In this document: positions 33,615 through 42,907 of the stretch, piece after piece | Layout of the letters: each line of letters opens with the position of its first letter | How positions within the stretch are numbered: position 1 is the stretch's first letter | DNA from: Marinomonas agarivorans | Lineage (GTDB): Bacteria > Pseudomonadota > Gammaproteobacteria > Pseudomonadales > Marinomonadaceae | Direction of reading: 5' to 3' | NCBI GenBank assembly: GCA_002173415.2 | Contig: NHNK02000021.1 | Location: forward strand, 1-50,162 | DNA: 50,162 nucleotides | Translations under genes and position numbers: made by a program | The notes under the pieces: generated by a model | Databases searched by the model: none | The model's input: the letters and a program-made list of their open reading frames with translations, nothing else | What the model was told of the DNA's origin: nothing

Positions 33615-36371
33615 TTACTCTGGCGCACGCGCTTTGGCATTGCTTTTTTTCCCTTTGCGTTTTACTCGCTTTGCCTTCATTGCACTTTTGGGAGGTTCTT
33701 TTGTTTTCGCTACACTTTTTCTTACTGTACGCTTTTTTTCTGTGCTTTTTTGGGTTGAATCTTTTTTCTCAGAACGTTTTTTTTCAGAGCGTTTTTTTTC
33801 AGAACCTTGCTTAGGCACTTCAGTCGTTTTTGATGCCCCATTAGCTTTACTAGATGCACTGACTTTAGACGTTTTGGTTGTTCTTCTTTTTCGTTGAGTT
33901 TTGCCTTTCCCACTATCTTGTTTTTTTGCAGATACGTTTAGTGCCTGTTTTGTTTTAGGGGTTTTCTTCACCGAAGCGGGCGCACGTCCGCCCAGCTCTC
34001 TTCCTCCTAGCTCTGTTCCTCCTAGCCCTTTTCCCTCTAGTTCCAAAGTCGGTAACTGAGCCAGTTGCATTTCTAATTCGCTTAAACGGTTTTTTTGTTG
34101 CACACGCCTAGATTTTGGTGCAGACGCTAGCAACATTAGATCAATTTTTCGTTGTTCAAGATTAACTTGAGATACCGCCACTTTTAACGTGTCACCCAGA
34201 CGGTATGTTTTACTAGTCCGCTCACCAATAATAACTTGACGTTCTGGGTCATGGTGGAAGTAGTCGTTTCCTAAACTGGAAATATGCACTAATCCGTCAA
34301 CATACAAACCTTGTAGCTCGACGAACAAACCAAAAGGGGTGACAGCACTCACACGTCCTTCAAATTCTTCACCAATATGCTGCTCCACATACTGACATTT
34401 TAACCATGCTTCAACGTCACGAGTCGCTTCATCTGCCCGACGCTCGGTTGCCGAACAACTATCACCAAGTCCATCCATATCTGCATCGTCATAACCATAA
34501 ATTTTGCGTGCTTTTAAGGTCGGGCTACCGGGTACTCGGTAGGCTTGAGCCATACGTGGGCGACCTTCTCCGCGAATCAGGTAACGAATGGCTCGATGAA
34601 CCAGTAAATCTGGGTAGCGACGAATAGGTGAAGTAAAATGAGTATAAGCTTCATAATTAAGGCCAAAATGGCCAATGTTATCTGGTGTGTAAACCGCTTG
34701 ACTCATTGAGCGTAAAATCATTGTTTGGATATTACGGGCATCAGGTCGTTCGCGAATTTGCTCTGCTAATTTTGCATAATCATCAGGGCCGGGGGTCAAG
34801 CCACCCTCCAAAGATAATCCCAAGATAGATAAATAGGTTCTTAGCGCTAACAGCTTATCTTCTTTTGGGCCTTCATGAACTCGAAACAATGCTGGCAAAT
34901 TGGCTTTTAACAAGAACTCAGCCGCTGCCACATTCGCACACAACATGCATTCTTCTATCATTTTATGGGCATCGTTACGTTCAACTGGCACGATTTGATC
35001 AATTTTAGAGAACTGATCAAACACCATACGCGTTTCTACAGTATCAAATTCTAAAGCACCGCGTGTCGCACGAGCATCTCGTAAAACCGTATAGAGTTCC
35101 GCTAAGTCATCAATATGACTAATAATATTAGCGTATCGTTCTCTCAATGATGAGGTTTGCAGTGATGTTTCGTCATCACTCACATCCGCAATCATTTGTG
35201 CAACTTTGGTGTAGGTTAAACGAGCATGGGAACGAATCACGCCTTCATAAAACTTGTAACCGCGCATTTTTCCTTTGGTCGTTAATGAAATTTCTGCAAC
35301 CATTGCTAATCGGTCAACATCTGGATTCAGTGAGCAAAGCCCGTTAGATAGCACTTCTGGCAACATAGGAATCACTCGCCCAGGGAAATAGACTGAGTTA
35401 CCCCGTATTATTGCTTCCTCATCCAGTGCTGTGCCTTTTTTCACATAATGGGATACATCAGCAATAGCAACGAATAATTTCCAACCAGACGCGGTTTTTT
35501 CACACATAACAGCGTCATCAAAATCACGTGCGTCCTCACCATCGATAGTGACAAAAGGTTGCTGGCGCAAATCTACACGGTGCAGTTTATCTTCTTCACT
35601 GACTTCTTTATCAATATGTTTAATTTGCTGAGCCACAGCTTCAGGCCATTCATGTGGTACATCAAAACGGTGCAGTGCCACATCAATCTCTAACCCTGGC
35701 GCCATGAAATCGCCAAGAATTTGCGTCACAATACCTGTTGTGGCTTGGTCTTTATCTGGGTATGACAAAATTTCTACAACGACATATTGACCATGTTCAG
35801 GTGTTAATCCTGACGCTTTGTTAATTAGAATGTCTTGATTAATGCGAGGGTTTTCCGGTGTCACAAACTCGGACTGACTTTCACGATAATAACGCCCTAC
35901 TAAACGAGTATGCTTTCTTTCCAGAACATCCACAATCACACCGTCCATTCTGCCTCGGACGGTACGCCCAGATAATCGGGCTGTTACCTTGTCACCATCC
36001 ATAACTCGTTGCATTTGCCGAGCAGAAATAAAGACATCGTCTGCTTCCTTCTGTAGCAAAAAGCCATGTCCATCCTTACTGCCTTGGATAATCCCTGTGA
36101 TAAAGTCTGTCTGGGCAAGAGGTGTATATTGATCGTTGACACTATTCAACTGGTGGTCACGACTCATAGCAATAAGTCGACGCCGTAAAGCTTCTATTTC
36201 ATCTTCTCCTGTTAAACCAAATCTTGTGCATAACTCAAGATGTTGATAGGCACGCCCTGCTTCGGTCAGAAATTCAAGGATATATTCCCGGCTTGGTATA
36301 GGGTTTTCGTACTTGGAGGCTTCTCTTGCCTGAAAGGGATCTGAAGTGTGAGCTTTACTTTTTTTAGTCAA
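33615..36371 (-). CDS. rnr: Ribonuclease R with an extended basic tail
   Basis: Processive 3'-5' exoribonuclease that degrades structured RNA. 918 residues against 813 in E. coli. In order: N-terminal helix-turn-helix (about 28-80), two cold-shock domains (TGIIQGSKDGHGFLL), the RNB catalytic domain with ITIDGEDARDFDDAV-type acidic residues (here VTIDGEDARDFDDAVM) and the FTSPIRRYPDLLVHRAIR motif, then an S1 domain (EFEGRVSAVTPFGLFVEL). The last 155 or so residues are a low-complexity Lys/Arg/Ser tail with short tandem repeats. The start is TTG at 36369-36371 with AAGGAC upstream; no in-frame ATG fits. Followed by rlmB after 129 bp. Confidence 0.96.
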   Translation of the reverse strand: MTKKSKAHTSDPFQAREASKYENPIPSREYILEFLTEAGRAYQHLELCTRFGLTGEDEIEALRRRLIAMSRDHQLNSVNDQYTPLAQTDFITGIIQGSKDGHGFLLQKEADDVFISARQMQRVMDGDKVTARLSGRTVRGRMDGVIVDVLERKHTRLVGRYYRESQSEFVTPENPRINQDILINKASGLTPEHGQYVVVEILSYPDKDQATTGIVTQILGDFMAPGLEIDVALHRFDVPHEWPEAVAQQIKHIDKEVSEEDKLHRVDLRQQPFVTIDGEDARDFDDAVMCEKTASGWKLFVAIADVSHYVKKGTALDEEAIIRGNSVYFPGRVIPMLPEVLSNGLCSLNPDVDRLAMVAEISLTTKGKMRGYKFYEGVIRSHARLTYTKVAQMIADVSDDETSLQTSSLRERYANIISHIDDLAELYTVLRDARATRGALEFDTVETRMVFDQFSKIDQIVPVERNDAHKMIEECMLCANVAAAEFLLKANLPALFRVHEGPKEDKLLALRTYLSILGLSLEGGLTPGPDDYAKLAEQIRERPDARNIQTMILRSMSQAVYTPDNIGHFGLNYEAYTHFTSPIRRYPDLLVHRAIRYLIRGEGRPRMAQAYRVPGSPTLKARKIYGYDDADMDGLGDSCSATERRADEATRDVEAWLKCQYVEQHIGEEFEGRVSAVTPFGLFVELQGLYVDGLVHISSLGNDYFHHDPERQVIIGERTSKTYRLGDTLKVAVSQVNLEQRKIDLMLLASAPKSRRVQQKNRLSELEMQLAQLPTLELEGKGLGGTELGGRELGGRAPASVKKTPKTKQALNVSAKKQDSGKGKTQRKRRTTKTSKVSASSKANGASKTTEVPKQGSEKKRSEKKRSEKKDSTQKSTEKKRTVRKSVAKTKEPPKSAMKAKRVKRKGKKSNAKARAPE
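33770..33799. repeat. 15-bp tandem repeat in rnr (EKKRS units)
   Basis: CAGA(A/G)CG followed by eight T occurs at 33770-33784 and 33785-33799, with a degenerate third unit. Each unit encodes EKKRS-like residues on the minus strand, so copy changes keep the frame, but the T8 runs could slip. Confidence 0.85.
33994..34038. repeat. Second 15-bp tandem repeat in rnr (ELGGR units)
   Basis: AGCTCTCTTCCTCCT (33994-34008), AGCTCTGTTCCTCCT (34009-34023) and a degenerate AGCCCTTTTCCCTCT (34024-34038). On the minus strand they encode the G-L-G-G-T / E-L-G-G-R repeats at the start of the tail. Confidence 0.85.
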
Positions 36372-36788
36372 TGTATGGTCCTTGAAAAGAGGGTCAGTAA
36401 CACAACATTTTCGTTATTCAGTTGCAGAAGATAAAATTAGCGCTTACCGAGCTGTTTGACCATTACACACCGCAACTATTTACAAACTATTCACAGTTGT
36501 ATTAAAACTTGCCAACATTATAGAGCATTCTATGCTAAAGCACTGTATCTAATATAAATATTTTCCATATGAGCAAACTTTCTCCATTGTGTATATGCAA
36601 AAACGTCGGTAAGATCGGTTACAATTTCATTTTGTTAATTGTAACAAAATAAATGTAACACCTTGGTTGAAATAAAAAGCGCTAATCAACAGCATAAAGT
36701 ACGAAGTAAGGAAAGCTGCTTTAAGTAAAGTTTTCCCAGAAACAATCAAGCTATGCTTTCAGTTTAAAAAATTTAGCAGGAGTGATTA
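36372..36788. promoter_or_regulatory. 417-bp intergenic region with a nested palindrome (36618-36659)
   Basis: No gene seen. It separates divergent rnr and the membrane-anchored gene. The main structure is ATTTTGTTA (36629-36637), a 4-nt centre and TAACAAAAT (36642-36650), a perfect 9-bp dyad, flanked by an outer pair GTTACA (36618-36623) and TGTAAC (36654-36659). It looks like an operator for a dimeric or tetrameric regulator of the plus-strand gene; nothing else is recognisable. Confidence 0.5.
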
Positions 36789-37475
36789 ATGTTAGAATAC
36801 GTTATTGTCGGACTGGTCTCTGGTTTGGTAGTCAGTTTCGTTGTTTTGGTTCTAAGTAAATTCTGGAAGAATGTTGTTGAACCCATTTTTGAAGAGAAAG
36901 TATATAAAGGTCTCCATATAGAGGGTAAGTGGTACTCTCTCTATGTTGAAGCAACAGATTTCCGTCAAGAAACAATCAAATTAAAACGCCGTGGGCATAC
37001 GATTACTGGCCACATGGTTTGTAAAACAGGCGCGGATGAAGGTGAAGAGTATTCTATTACTGGTAGCTTCCGTAACCTCTTACTTCCTCTGACCTATGAA
37101 ACAACAGACAAAAAGAAAAGTGATAGAGGGACTGTTACTTTAATGTCCACTCACAATGGTGAGAGATTAGTTGGTAAAGTAACACTGTATGAAACGAATC
37201 TCGATACTGTTGTTACAGCTCAAGTTATCTGGTTTAGAAATAAGGATGACTTAAATGATATTGTTGAATACATCAAACGCCATAGAGAACAACTGAAAGA
37301 CATCCGCAAGAAAGAAGAAGCGATCAAGAAAGAATTTAATGATTTTTTCTTAGATTTTCCAAAAGAATATGCCGAAATCAAAGAAGCGGAACAAAATCAA
37401 AAATCAAAACAAAACATTATCGAAGGCGAGTCAAAACGCATTGATAACAGCGAAAAAGACTCTTTCAACAGCTAA
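36789..37475 (+). CDS. Membrane-anchored protein with predicted beta-barrel and coiled coil, function unknown
   Basis: 228 residues. One N-terminal transmembrane helix (about 4-24) is followed by a beta-rich domain (about 44-150) starting HIEGKWYSLYVEA and containing the alternating KLKRRGHTITGHMVC, YSITGSFRN, TVTLMSTHNGERLVGKVTL pattern of a small eight-stranded barrel. A charged coiled-coil tail (about 155-228) ends the protein. The TM-plus-barrel layout recalls lipocalin-like folds and the ligand-sensing barrel of CBASS Cap15, but no cyclase gene is nearby and Cap15 has two TM helices. Ribosome-binding site AGGAG before the ATG. Not assigned to a family. Confidence 0.6.
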   Translation: MLEYVIVGLVSGLVVSFVVLVLSKFWKNVVEPIFEEKVYKGLHIEGKWYSLYVEATDFRQETIKLKRRGHTITGHMVCKTGADEGEEYSITGSFRNLLLPLTYETTDKKKSDRGTVTLMSTHNGERLVGKVTLYETNLDTVVTAQVIWFRNKDDLNDIVEYIKRHREQLKDIRKKEEAIKKEFNDFFLDFPKEYAEIKEAEQNQKSKQNIIEGESKRIDNSEKDSFNS

Positions 37476-37502
37476 TTAGCGCCATAGTTGTTTGGGTATG
37501 AG

Positions 37503-37538
37503 AAGCCATATAGTAGTTCTTGCTGTATGGCTTTTTTG
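37503..37538 (+). terminator. Intrinsic terminator after the membrane-anchored gene
   Basis: AAGCCATATAG pairs with CTGTATGGCTT (one bulge or mismatch) and is followed by TTTTTTGTTT, 30 bp after the stop. Confidence 0.82.
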
Positions 37539-37720
37539 TTTGCACGACCATAAACTTTCCATTAGTCAGAATCCCTTTTGTAAAATATTGATAAAAATCT
37601 AGTTCATACCTTACCTATGCATTTTTAAATTGCCTATCCACTATGGTTTATATACTGTTAGCTTACAGCAATGAATGATTGTTATTCTTAGTAAAAACCA
37701 ATTTACAGGAAATTGAACGT

Positions 37721-38692
37721 ATGTCCCTTCCTATTATTTTATTGGCCATCGTGCTCTTTTGTATTGCTTCTATGTTGTATGTCTACTCTATTAGAGGCAG
37801 CATACGTTATGTTAGTTGGACTGAGTACGTGCGAAAAGGTTGGCCGATTTTTGCCCCACTTAATTGCTTGCTTTACCTTTTTTCCCGTAGAAAAGTGTTA
37901 ACTCCCATTATTGATACCAAACAGTTCACTGAATTGGATGAACTAAGAGCAAATTGGGAAACCATAAGAGATGAAGCACTAGCCTTGCATACAAAAGGGG
38001 AACTAGATGCTATTAATCAACCAGGATCAGCAGCCTATTATGATGTTGGTTTTCGAACTTTTCACAAATATGGATGGCGTAAGTTTTACTTAAAATGGTA
38101 TGGCTACACTCACACATCTGCACAGAATTTATGCCCTAAAACCACAGAAATTCTAAGTAAAGTAAAAAATATCAATGGCGCCATGTTTGCCTATATGCCG
38201 GCAAATTCTGAACTAACTCGTCATTTGGATCCTGTCGCCTGCTCACTTCGCTATCATCTTGGTTTAGAAACACCAAACTCTGATGATTGCTTCATTAATG
38301 TAGATGGACAAGCCTATTCATGGCGTGATGGCGAAGATTTGCTGTTTGATGAAACGTATCTACATTTCGTTAAAAATAATACCGATGATAGTCGCTTGAT
38401 TCTCATGTGTGACTTTGAGCGTCCCATGAATGTGTTTGGTAAAATCATTAACTTCTTTTACAAAGTATTAATGAGCGCTTCTGTTGTACCAAACACACTT
38501 GATGATAGAAGCGGTCTAGCGAATCGAGTATTCCGTTCAGTAACGCCAATTTTGGCCAAAGGAAAAGACTTAAAGCAAACCAATAGACGCTTGTATAAAA
38601 AGGTGAAGTTTTTAGTAAACACAACCCTACTTGCTGTGCTTATGGGCTTAATTTATGGAGTTATTCAACTTTTCGCTTGGCTACTCTCCTAA
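37721..38692 (+). CDS. LpxO-like aspartyl/asparaginyl beta-hydroxylase family protein
   Basis: 323 residues from the ATG at 37721 (AGGAAA upstream). An N-terminal transmembrane helix (about 4-22) is followed by an Fe(II)/2-oxoglutarate dioxygenase domain. The iron-binding HxD is in ELTRHLDPVACSLRYHLGL and the second His in ETYLHFVKNN, with the 2-oxoglutarate-binding Arg in DSRLIL. A second hydrophobic helix closes the C-terminus. LpxO hydroxylates lipid A acyl chains at the inner membrane; the double anchor fits a membrane substrate, but other members of the family modify peptides. Confidence 0.85.
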   Translation: MSLPIILLAIVLFCIASMLYVYSIRGSIRYVSWTEYVRKGWPIFAPLNCLLYLFSRRKVLTPIIDTKQFTELDELRANWETIRDEALALHTKGELDAINQPGSAAYYDVGFRTFHKYGWRKFYLKWYGYTHTSAQNLCPKTTEILSKVKNINGAMFAYMPANSELTRHLDPVACSLRYHLGLETPNSDDCFINVDGQAYSWRDGEDLLFDETYLHFVKNNTDDSRLILMCDFERPMNVFGKIINFFYKVLMSASVVPNTLDDRSGLANRVFRSVTPILAKGKDLKQTNRRLYKKVKFLVNTTLLAVLMGLIYGVIQLFAWLLS

Positions 38693-38769
38693 ACTAACCA
38701 CTTGCTCTATTGGCGAATTTAGCTGACTTGACCGCTATTTTTGCAACTGCTCGATAAAACCACCTATCA

Positions 38770-38807
38770 AAATAAAGTGTCTCATAATTAAGCTAGACAC
38801 TTTATTT
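38770..38807. terminator. Bidirectional intrinsic terminator
   Basis: AAATAAAGTGTCT (38770-38782) pairs perfectly with AGACACTTTATTT (38795-38807). It lies between the LpxO-like gene and the convergent VOC gene. Confidence 0.88.
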
Positions 38808-38812
38808 ATCCT

Positions 38813-39241
38813 TCACTGAGTCACACCTCTTGTTGCTAATGGGTGCTCTGAATTGAGCTCCAGCAAGTCCCAACGGTTGCCATAAAGGTCTTCAAATACA
38901 GCAACTATGCCATAATCTTGCTTTATTGGTTCACGAACAAATCTAATACCATTATCAAGCATACGTTGGTAATCGCGCCAAAAGTCATCCGTATTCAAAA
39001 ACAGAAAGACTCTACCACCAGCTTGATTACCAATAAACTCATGTTGCTCAGGCGTTGATGCTTTTGCTAACAATAACGTCACACCATTTGAGTTAGGCGG
39101 CGAGACCACAACCCAGCGCTTATCTTGTTCTGGTTGATAGGTATCTTCTAACAGTTCAAATTTTAATTTATTGACGTAAAAGTCAATGGCTTCGTCATAC
39201 TCTTTTACAACGAGTGCAATATGCACAATGGCTTGTTTCAT
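38813..39241 (-). CDS. VOC-family (glyoxalase/bleomycin-resistance-like) protein
   Basis: 142 residues with two beta-alpha-beta-beta-beta units. The N-terminal VHIALVVKEYDEAIDFYVNK carries the usual metal-ligand His, and the C-terminal VAVFEDLYGNRWDLLEL carries the Glu. Length and motifs fit a small VOC superfamily dioxygenase, isomerase or resistance protein; substrate unknown. No operon partner. Confidence 0.88.
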   Translation of the reverse strand: MKQAIVHIALVVKEYDEAIDFYVNKLKFELLEDTYQPEQDKRWVVVSPPNSNGVTLLLAKASTPEQHEFIGNQAGGRVFLFLNTDDFWRDYQRMLDNGIRFVREPIKQDYGIVAVFEDLYGNRWDLLELNSEHPLATRGVTQ

Positions 39242-39370
39242 AGTGTCATAGCAACCTAATTTCTATTGTTTCTACGTGCATGGGTGAAGTCTCTTGATGG
39301 TTCTATAACACCTAGGAATAAAAATAAGTAAAGCAGATAAGATATATTCCATGGTCAGCTCAGCAAACTA

Positions 39371-39393
39371 AGGCCTGATGCAGAATCAGACCT
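39371..39393. terminator. Hairpin downstream of ridA (weak)
   Basis: AGGCCTGAT (39371-39379) pairs with ATCAGACCT (39385-39393) with one mismatch. There is no clear T-run on the minus strand, so its termination role is doubtful. Confidence 0.35.
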
Positions 39394-39429
39394 CTGATAA
39401 AAACACTCTTTTATTTTAGAAGCTTAAAC

Positions 39430-39810
39430 TTAAAGCGCCATAATAGCTTCTATTTCCACATCTGCATCTTTTGGTAGGGCTTTAACTGCATAAGCCGCTC
39501 TCGCTGGATAAGGTGCAGTAAAATACGTTTCCATAACGGCGTTAATTTCTGCAAAGTATTTTAAATCGGATAATAGAACCGTGACTTTTACCAAGTTATT
39601 TAAACTACCGCCTGCCGCTTCAGTAATGGCTTTTAAATTTTCCATCACTTGAGTTGCTTGCGCTTCAAAAGAATCTTGCACCATTTCCATAGAAAGAGGA
39701 TCAAGAGGAATTTGCCCTGAAATATAAACCGTATTATCGACTTTTACGGCTTGAGAGTATGGCCCTATAGCTGATGGTGCTTTATCTGTATGAATAATTT
39801 CTTTCGTCAT
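39430..39810 (-). CDS. ridA: RidA family reactive intermediate/imine deaminase
   Basis: 126 residues from ATG 39808-39810 (an upstream in-frame start to 39861 adds a non-conserved segment). RidA hydrolyses 2-aminoacrylate and related imines made by PLP enzymes. Conserved: DKAPSAIGPYSQAVKVDN, YISGQIPLDP, KVTVLLSDLKYFAEIN and PARAAYAVKALPKDADVEIE with the catalytic Arg. Not next to spoT, so its common partner is absent here. Confidence 0.95.
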   Translation of the reverse strand: MTKEIIHTDKAPSAIGPYSQAVKVDNTVYISGQIPLDPLSMEMVQDSFEAQATQVMENLKAITEAAGGSLNNLVKVTVLLSDLKYFAEINAVMETYFTAPYPARAAYAVKALPKDADVEIEAIMAL

Positions 39811-39911
39811 TCGATCAACCCTTATTATTTTGTTTGTGTTTGAAAATTGTATAGCTAACAAACCTTACATCACAACATAAAAGGAAAATAAGAAAAAGAA
39901 TGAATCTGGCT

Positions 39912-40223
39912 CTATAAAAAGGAGGTTTGTCTTAGGTGAAGCAAAAAATACAAATTAATCACTATAAAAAAATGTAATCCCGCCACCAGCCAAAACAGGA
40001 TTTGAAAACGAATTTTACGCACTTTATGTCGTAACATTCGTTGAGCTAAGAATGCGCCAATCCCTCCTCCAAACAAAACAAATATATGCAAAGTGAATTC
40101 ACTGACTCTGCGCCAATGTTTGATCGCCGCTAATTTATCAAAACCATAGAGCCCGTAAGTAATGAAGTTTATGTAAAAATAGAAGAGAAGGATTGCTAAG
40201 TCGTTTGATAAGTTAAATATCAT
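39912..40223 (-). CDS. DUF1294 small membrane protein
   Basis: About 103 residues from the ATG at 40223. An upstream in-frame TTG (40259) lies inside a terminator hairpin, so the shorter start is preferred. Three transmembrane segments surround the family signature YGFDKLAAIKHWRRVSEFTL, then LFGGGIGAFLAQRMLRHKVRK. Function unknown. It lies directly downstream of the secreted hydrolase gene on the minus strand but behind that gene's terminator. Confidence 0.8.
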   Translation of the reverse strand: MIFNLSNDLAILLFYFYINFITYGLYGFDKLAAIKHWRRVSEFTLHIFVLFGGGIGAFLAQRMLRHKVRKIRFQILFWLVAGLHFFIVINLYFLLHLRQTSFL

Positions 40224-40249
40224 GAATACAAAAATATGGAATAATAAAA

Positions 40250-40275
40250 AATACCCCAATCAATATTGAGGTATT
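40250..40275 (-). terminator. Terminator of the secreted hydrolase gene
   Basis: AATACCCCAAT (40250-40260) pairs with ATTGAGGTATT (40265-40275), one mismatch. On the minus strand it is followed by TTTTTATTATT. It begins 19 bp after the hydrolase stop. Confidence 0.75.
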
Positions 40276-40294
40276 TTCATGCTAACAAAATCGT

Positions 40295-41377
40295 TTATTT
40301 AGCAACATATTTAAATTGATCATCCGCAGGAGATCTTGTCCAAGCTCCATGATGATGTACCAACTTATTTGAGCTTGTCATCAACTGTTTAATTCGATTG
40401 ATGTTGGTACTTGCACTGGCACCATCGCTATTACTATCACGAATGCTTGGTGGCACAAATGAAAATGACCAGAAGTAATGCCATTTTGCCACAGAGTGTT
40501 TCTTACCCAAATCCCATGCAGGAAGGAACCAAGGCTTTAACTCAACAAAAGCAACCTTGTTTATCAAGCCATTATTCGCATCACCAACAAAAGCTGTGCT
40601 GGTAACAGGGCTTGAGCGGTACGCTTCAATCGCGATCCCTTTGCTAATGAGACGATCTGCTATTCCACGAGCTCTTTCACCGGTCCAATCATTACCCAAA
40701 TAAGATTTACCACCATTCGAATAAAAAGGGTCTAATAACGCAACGCGTTTTGGCAAAAGTTTATTGGTAATACGATTTGCTTGTACATCTGCACGCAATG
40801 TATCTGATATCGTTAACGCCAATTGATTACCAAGAGAGTGCCCCGTAATACGTAATTCTGCACCTTGGAAATCGGACATGTTTGCTTTCAGGCTATTCGC
40901 TAATAATTGAGTGACATTATTTGTGGTTGATGCATTCGCATAGCTCCCATCAGCACGACGCCAGCGCATTTGTCTAGGGCCATTGCCTGACCAGATTTTT
41001 GCTTCTGCATCTTTCACTTCCTTTTCATCGGCGAATTGATTCCAATACAAAATACCTACGTTATACCCTGCATTTAACCAGCCCTCAGCTACATTCTGAT
41101 TCGGACCACCTTGACGTGCTACATCAAACGCTTCACGGGTTTTATTAACAGAGCTATTTTGCTGCCAACCATGAATAAAAATGACGGTTTTTTTGTATTT
41201 GTTGTAATACGCATTACTATGCCCTGGCGTAGCTTTTTGATAATTATCTCCGGTACCAAACCAGTAAAGACCATAGTCTAGATTGTTGAACACCCGATCT
41301 GGCCAGTAAGCAGCTAGAACAGAGTTAGAAAATGTGGTCGACAATAATAAGACACACAATAGGGTTATTTTTTTCAT
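40295..41377 (-). CDS. Secreted alpha/beta-hydrolase (lipase-like)
   Basis: 360 residues with a Sec signal peptide (LLCVLLLSTTFSNSVLAAYW, cleavage about residue 22). The alpha/beta-hydrolase oxyanion segment is TVIFIHGWQQNSS and the nucleophile elbow is ITGHSLGNQLA, with likely acid Asp in VALLDPFYSN. The C-terminal region contains HHHGAWTRSP, a candidate for the catalytic His. Most similar in outline to triacylglycerol/phospholipase-type lipases; the actual substrate is unknown. Expressed alone with its own terminator. Confidence 0.8.
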   Translation of the reverse strand: MKKITLLCVLLLSTTFSNSVLAAYWPDRVFNNLDYGLYWFGTGDNYQKATPGHSNAYYNKYKKTVIFIHGWQQNSSVNKTREAFDVARQGGPNQNVAEGWLNAGYNVGILYWNQFADEKEVKDAEAKIWSGNGPRQMRWRRADGSYANASTTNNVTQLLANSLKANMSDFQGAELRITGHSLGNQLALTISDTLRADVQANRITNKLLPKRVALLDPFYSNGGKSYLGNDWTGERARGIADRLISKGIAIEAYRSSPVTSTAFVGDANNGLINKVAFVELKPWFLPAWDLGKKHSVAKWHYFWSFSFVPPSIRDSNSDGASASTNINRIKQLMTSSNKLVHHHGAWTRSPADDQFKYVAK

Positions 41378-41561
41378 TTGACATTCCTTTATTATGTTTT
41401 TTTATTATATGACAACGCGAAAGAAATAATTTTACGTTATCAGGCTAAATAATAACCTAAAAAAGGAAAAAATTTATATTAAAATATTTAATAGTGAGCG
41501 ATTAAAAAATCGAACAAGGCAAAGGCTTAAAGAAGGGGAGATTTTTAACTTAAGCGCACTT

Positions 41562-42743
41562 TTACTTAAAAAAAGTACGCTTTAATGCTAGCTCAAGCCC
41601 CCGAATTTCAGCAAGCCCTTTTAATCGGCCTATGGCGGAGTAACCTGGGTTACTGACCTTTTTAAGATCATCCAATATTTGATGACCATGATCAGGCCTC
41701 ATAGGAATATCATGACCTACGTTTTGCTCTTTACGGCGCTGCTCTTCTGCTAGAATCGCCATCACCACATTGTACATATCCACATCGCCTTCAAGGTGTG
41801 CTGCCTCATGGAAACTCAAAGGATCATCTTCTCTTTGGGTTGAACGCAGATGAGTAAAATAAATTCTCTCGCCATGCTGCTTAATCATATGCACTAAATC
41901 ATTATCACCACGCACACCATAAGAGCCTGTACACATGGTAATGCCATTCATTTTGCTTGGTACTTTCTGTGCTAGCCAGTCTATGTCTTCGAGCGTCGAT
42001 ACAATTCTTGGTAACCCTAATATTGGGCGTGGAGGATCATCTGGATGAATAGCAAGTTTTATATTGTGTTGTTCGCAAACTGGCATTAACTCTTGTAAAA
42101 ATAACGCTAGATTTTGCCGTAGAACATCTCGATCAATGTCTTTATAGCGGTCTAATTGCGCTTGAAATTCGTCTAATGAGTAGCCTTCTTCAGCACCTGG
42201 CAAGCCAGCAATAATGTTATTTGTCAGCCTCTGTCTTTCTGTGGCTGTCATTTCGTTGAAACGCTGCAAGGCCGCTTGCTGTTCCGCTTGGCTATACTCT
42301 TTCTCTGCATCAGGACGTTTGAGAATATGCAATTCAAATACTGCAAATTCTGTTTGATCAAATCGCAAGGCTTTCGAGCCATCTGGTAATTCAAATTCCA
42401 AATCTGTACGAGTCCAATCAAGTACTGGCATAAAGTTATAGCAAACCGTATGAACGCCACAGTGAGCTAGATTAATTAACGTTTGCTTATAATTCTCAAT
42501 CCATTGCTGATATTGCCCTGAGCGTGTTTTTATTTCTTCGTGGACAGGCACACTTTCTACTACAGACCAAACTAGGCCTTTTTGTTCAATAAGATGTTTT
42601 CGCTCAGATATGTCTGCTATTCCCCATACTTGGCCATTTGCAATATGATGCAGAGCAGTCACAACCCCCGTTGCCCCAGCTTGACGAATGTCATCCAGTG
42701 ATACCACGTCATTTGGCCCATACCAACGCCATGTCTGCTCCAT
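41562..42743 (-). CDS. uxuA: Mannonate dehydratase
   Basis: Converts D-mannonate to 2-keto-3-deoxygluconate in glucuronate catabolism. 393 residues (E. coli 394). It begins [20 protein letters not shown], with [31 protein letters not shown], the metal region [14 protein letters not shown] and [12 protein letters not shown] carrying the conserved His. Divergent from uxaC, which makes a second step of the same pathway. Confidence 0.97.
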   Translation of the reverse strand: MEQTWRWYGPNDVVSLDDIRQAGATGVVTALHHIANGQVWGIADISERKHLIEQKGLVWSVVESVPVHEEIKTRSGQYQQWIENYKQTLINLAHCGVHTVCYNFMPVLDWTRTDLEFELPDGSKALRFDQTEFAVFELHILKRPDAEKEYSQAEQQAALQRFNEMTATERQRLTNNIIAGLPGAEEGYSLDEFQAQLDRYKDIDRDVLRQNLALFLQELMPVCEQHNIKLAIHPDDPPRPILGLPRIVSTLEDIDWLAQKVPSKMNGITMCTGSYGVRGDNDLVHMIKQHGERIYFTHLRSTQREDDPLSFHEAAHLEGDVDMYNVVMAILAEEQRRKEQNVGHDIPMRPDHGHQILDDLKKVSNPGYSAIGRLKGLAEIRGLELALKRTFFK

Positions 42744-42907
42744 CTTATTTCCTCGATAAATACGTAAATTATGCTTAAGCCGCTTACTTTATAAGCAATC
42801 ATTGTGTAAAACATAATAGCATTATTGAATGGAAAAGCTCTCGTACTACGCTTCTGAAGTTCAACAAGACCTTTTAACCCTGCTTAACGCCATGGAGACA
42901 GCAAATA
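42744..42907. promoter_or_regulatory. Divergent uxuA/uxaC promoter region
   Basis: 164 bp, AT-rich near uxuA. A GGAG lies 11 bases before uxaC. A partial TTGTGTAAAACATAA dyad (about 42803-42817) is the only operator-like element; it does not match a recognised UxuR/ExuR site well. No gene. Confidence 0.35.
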
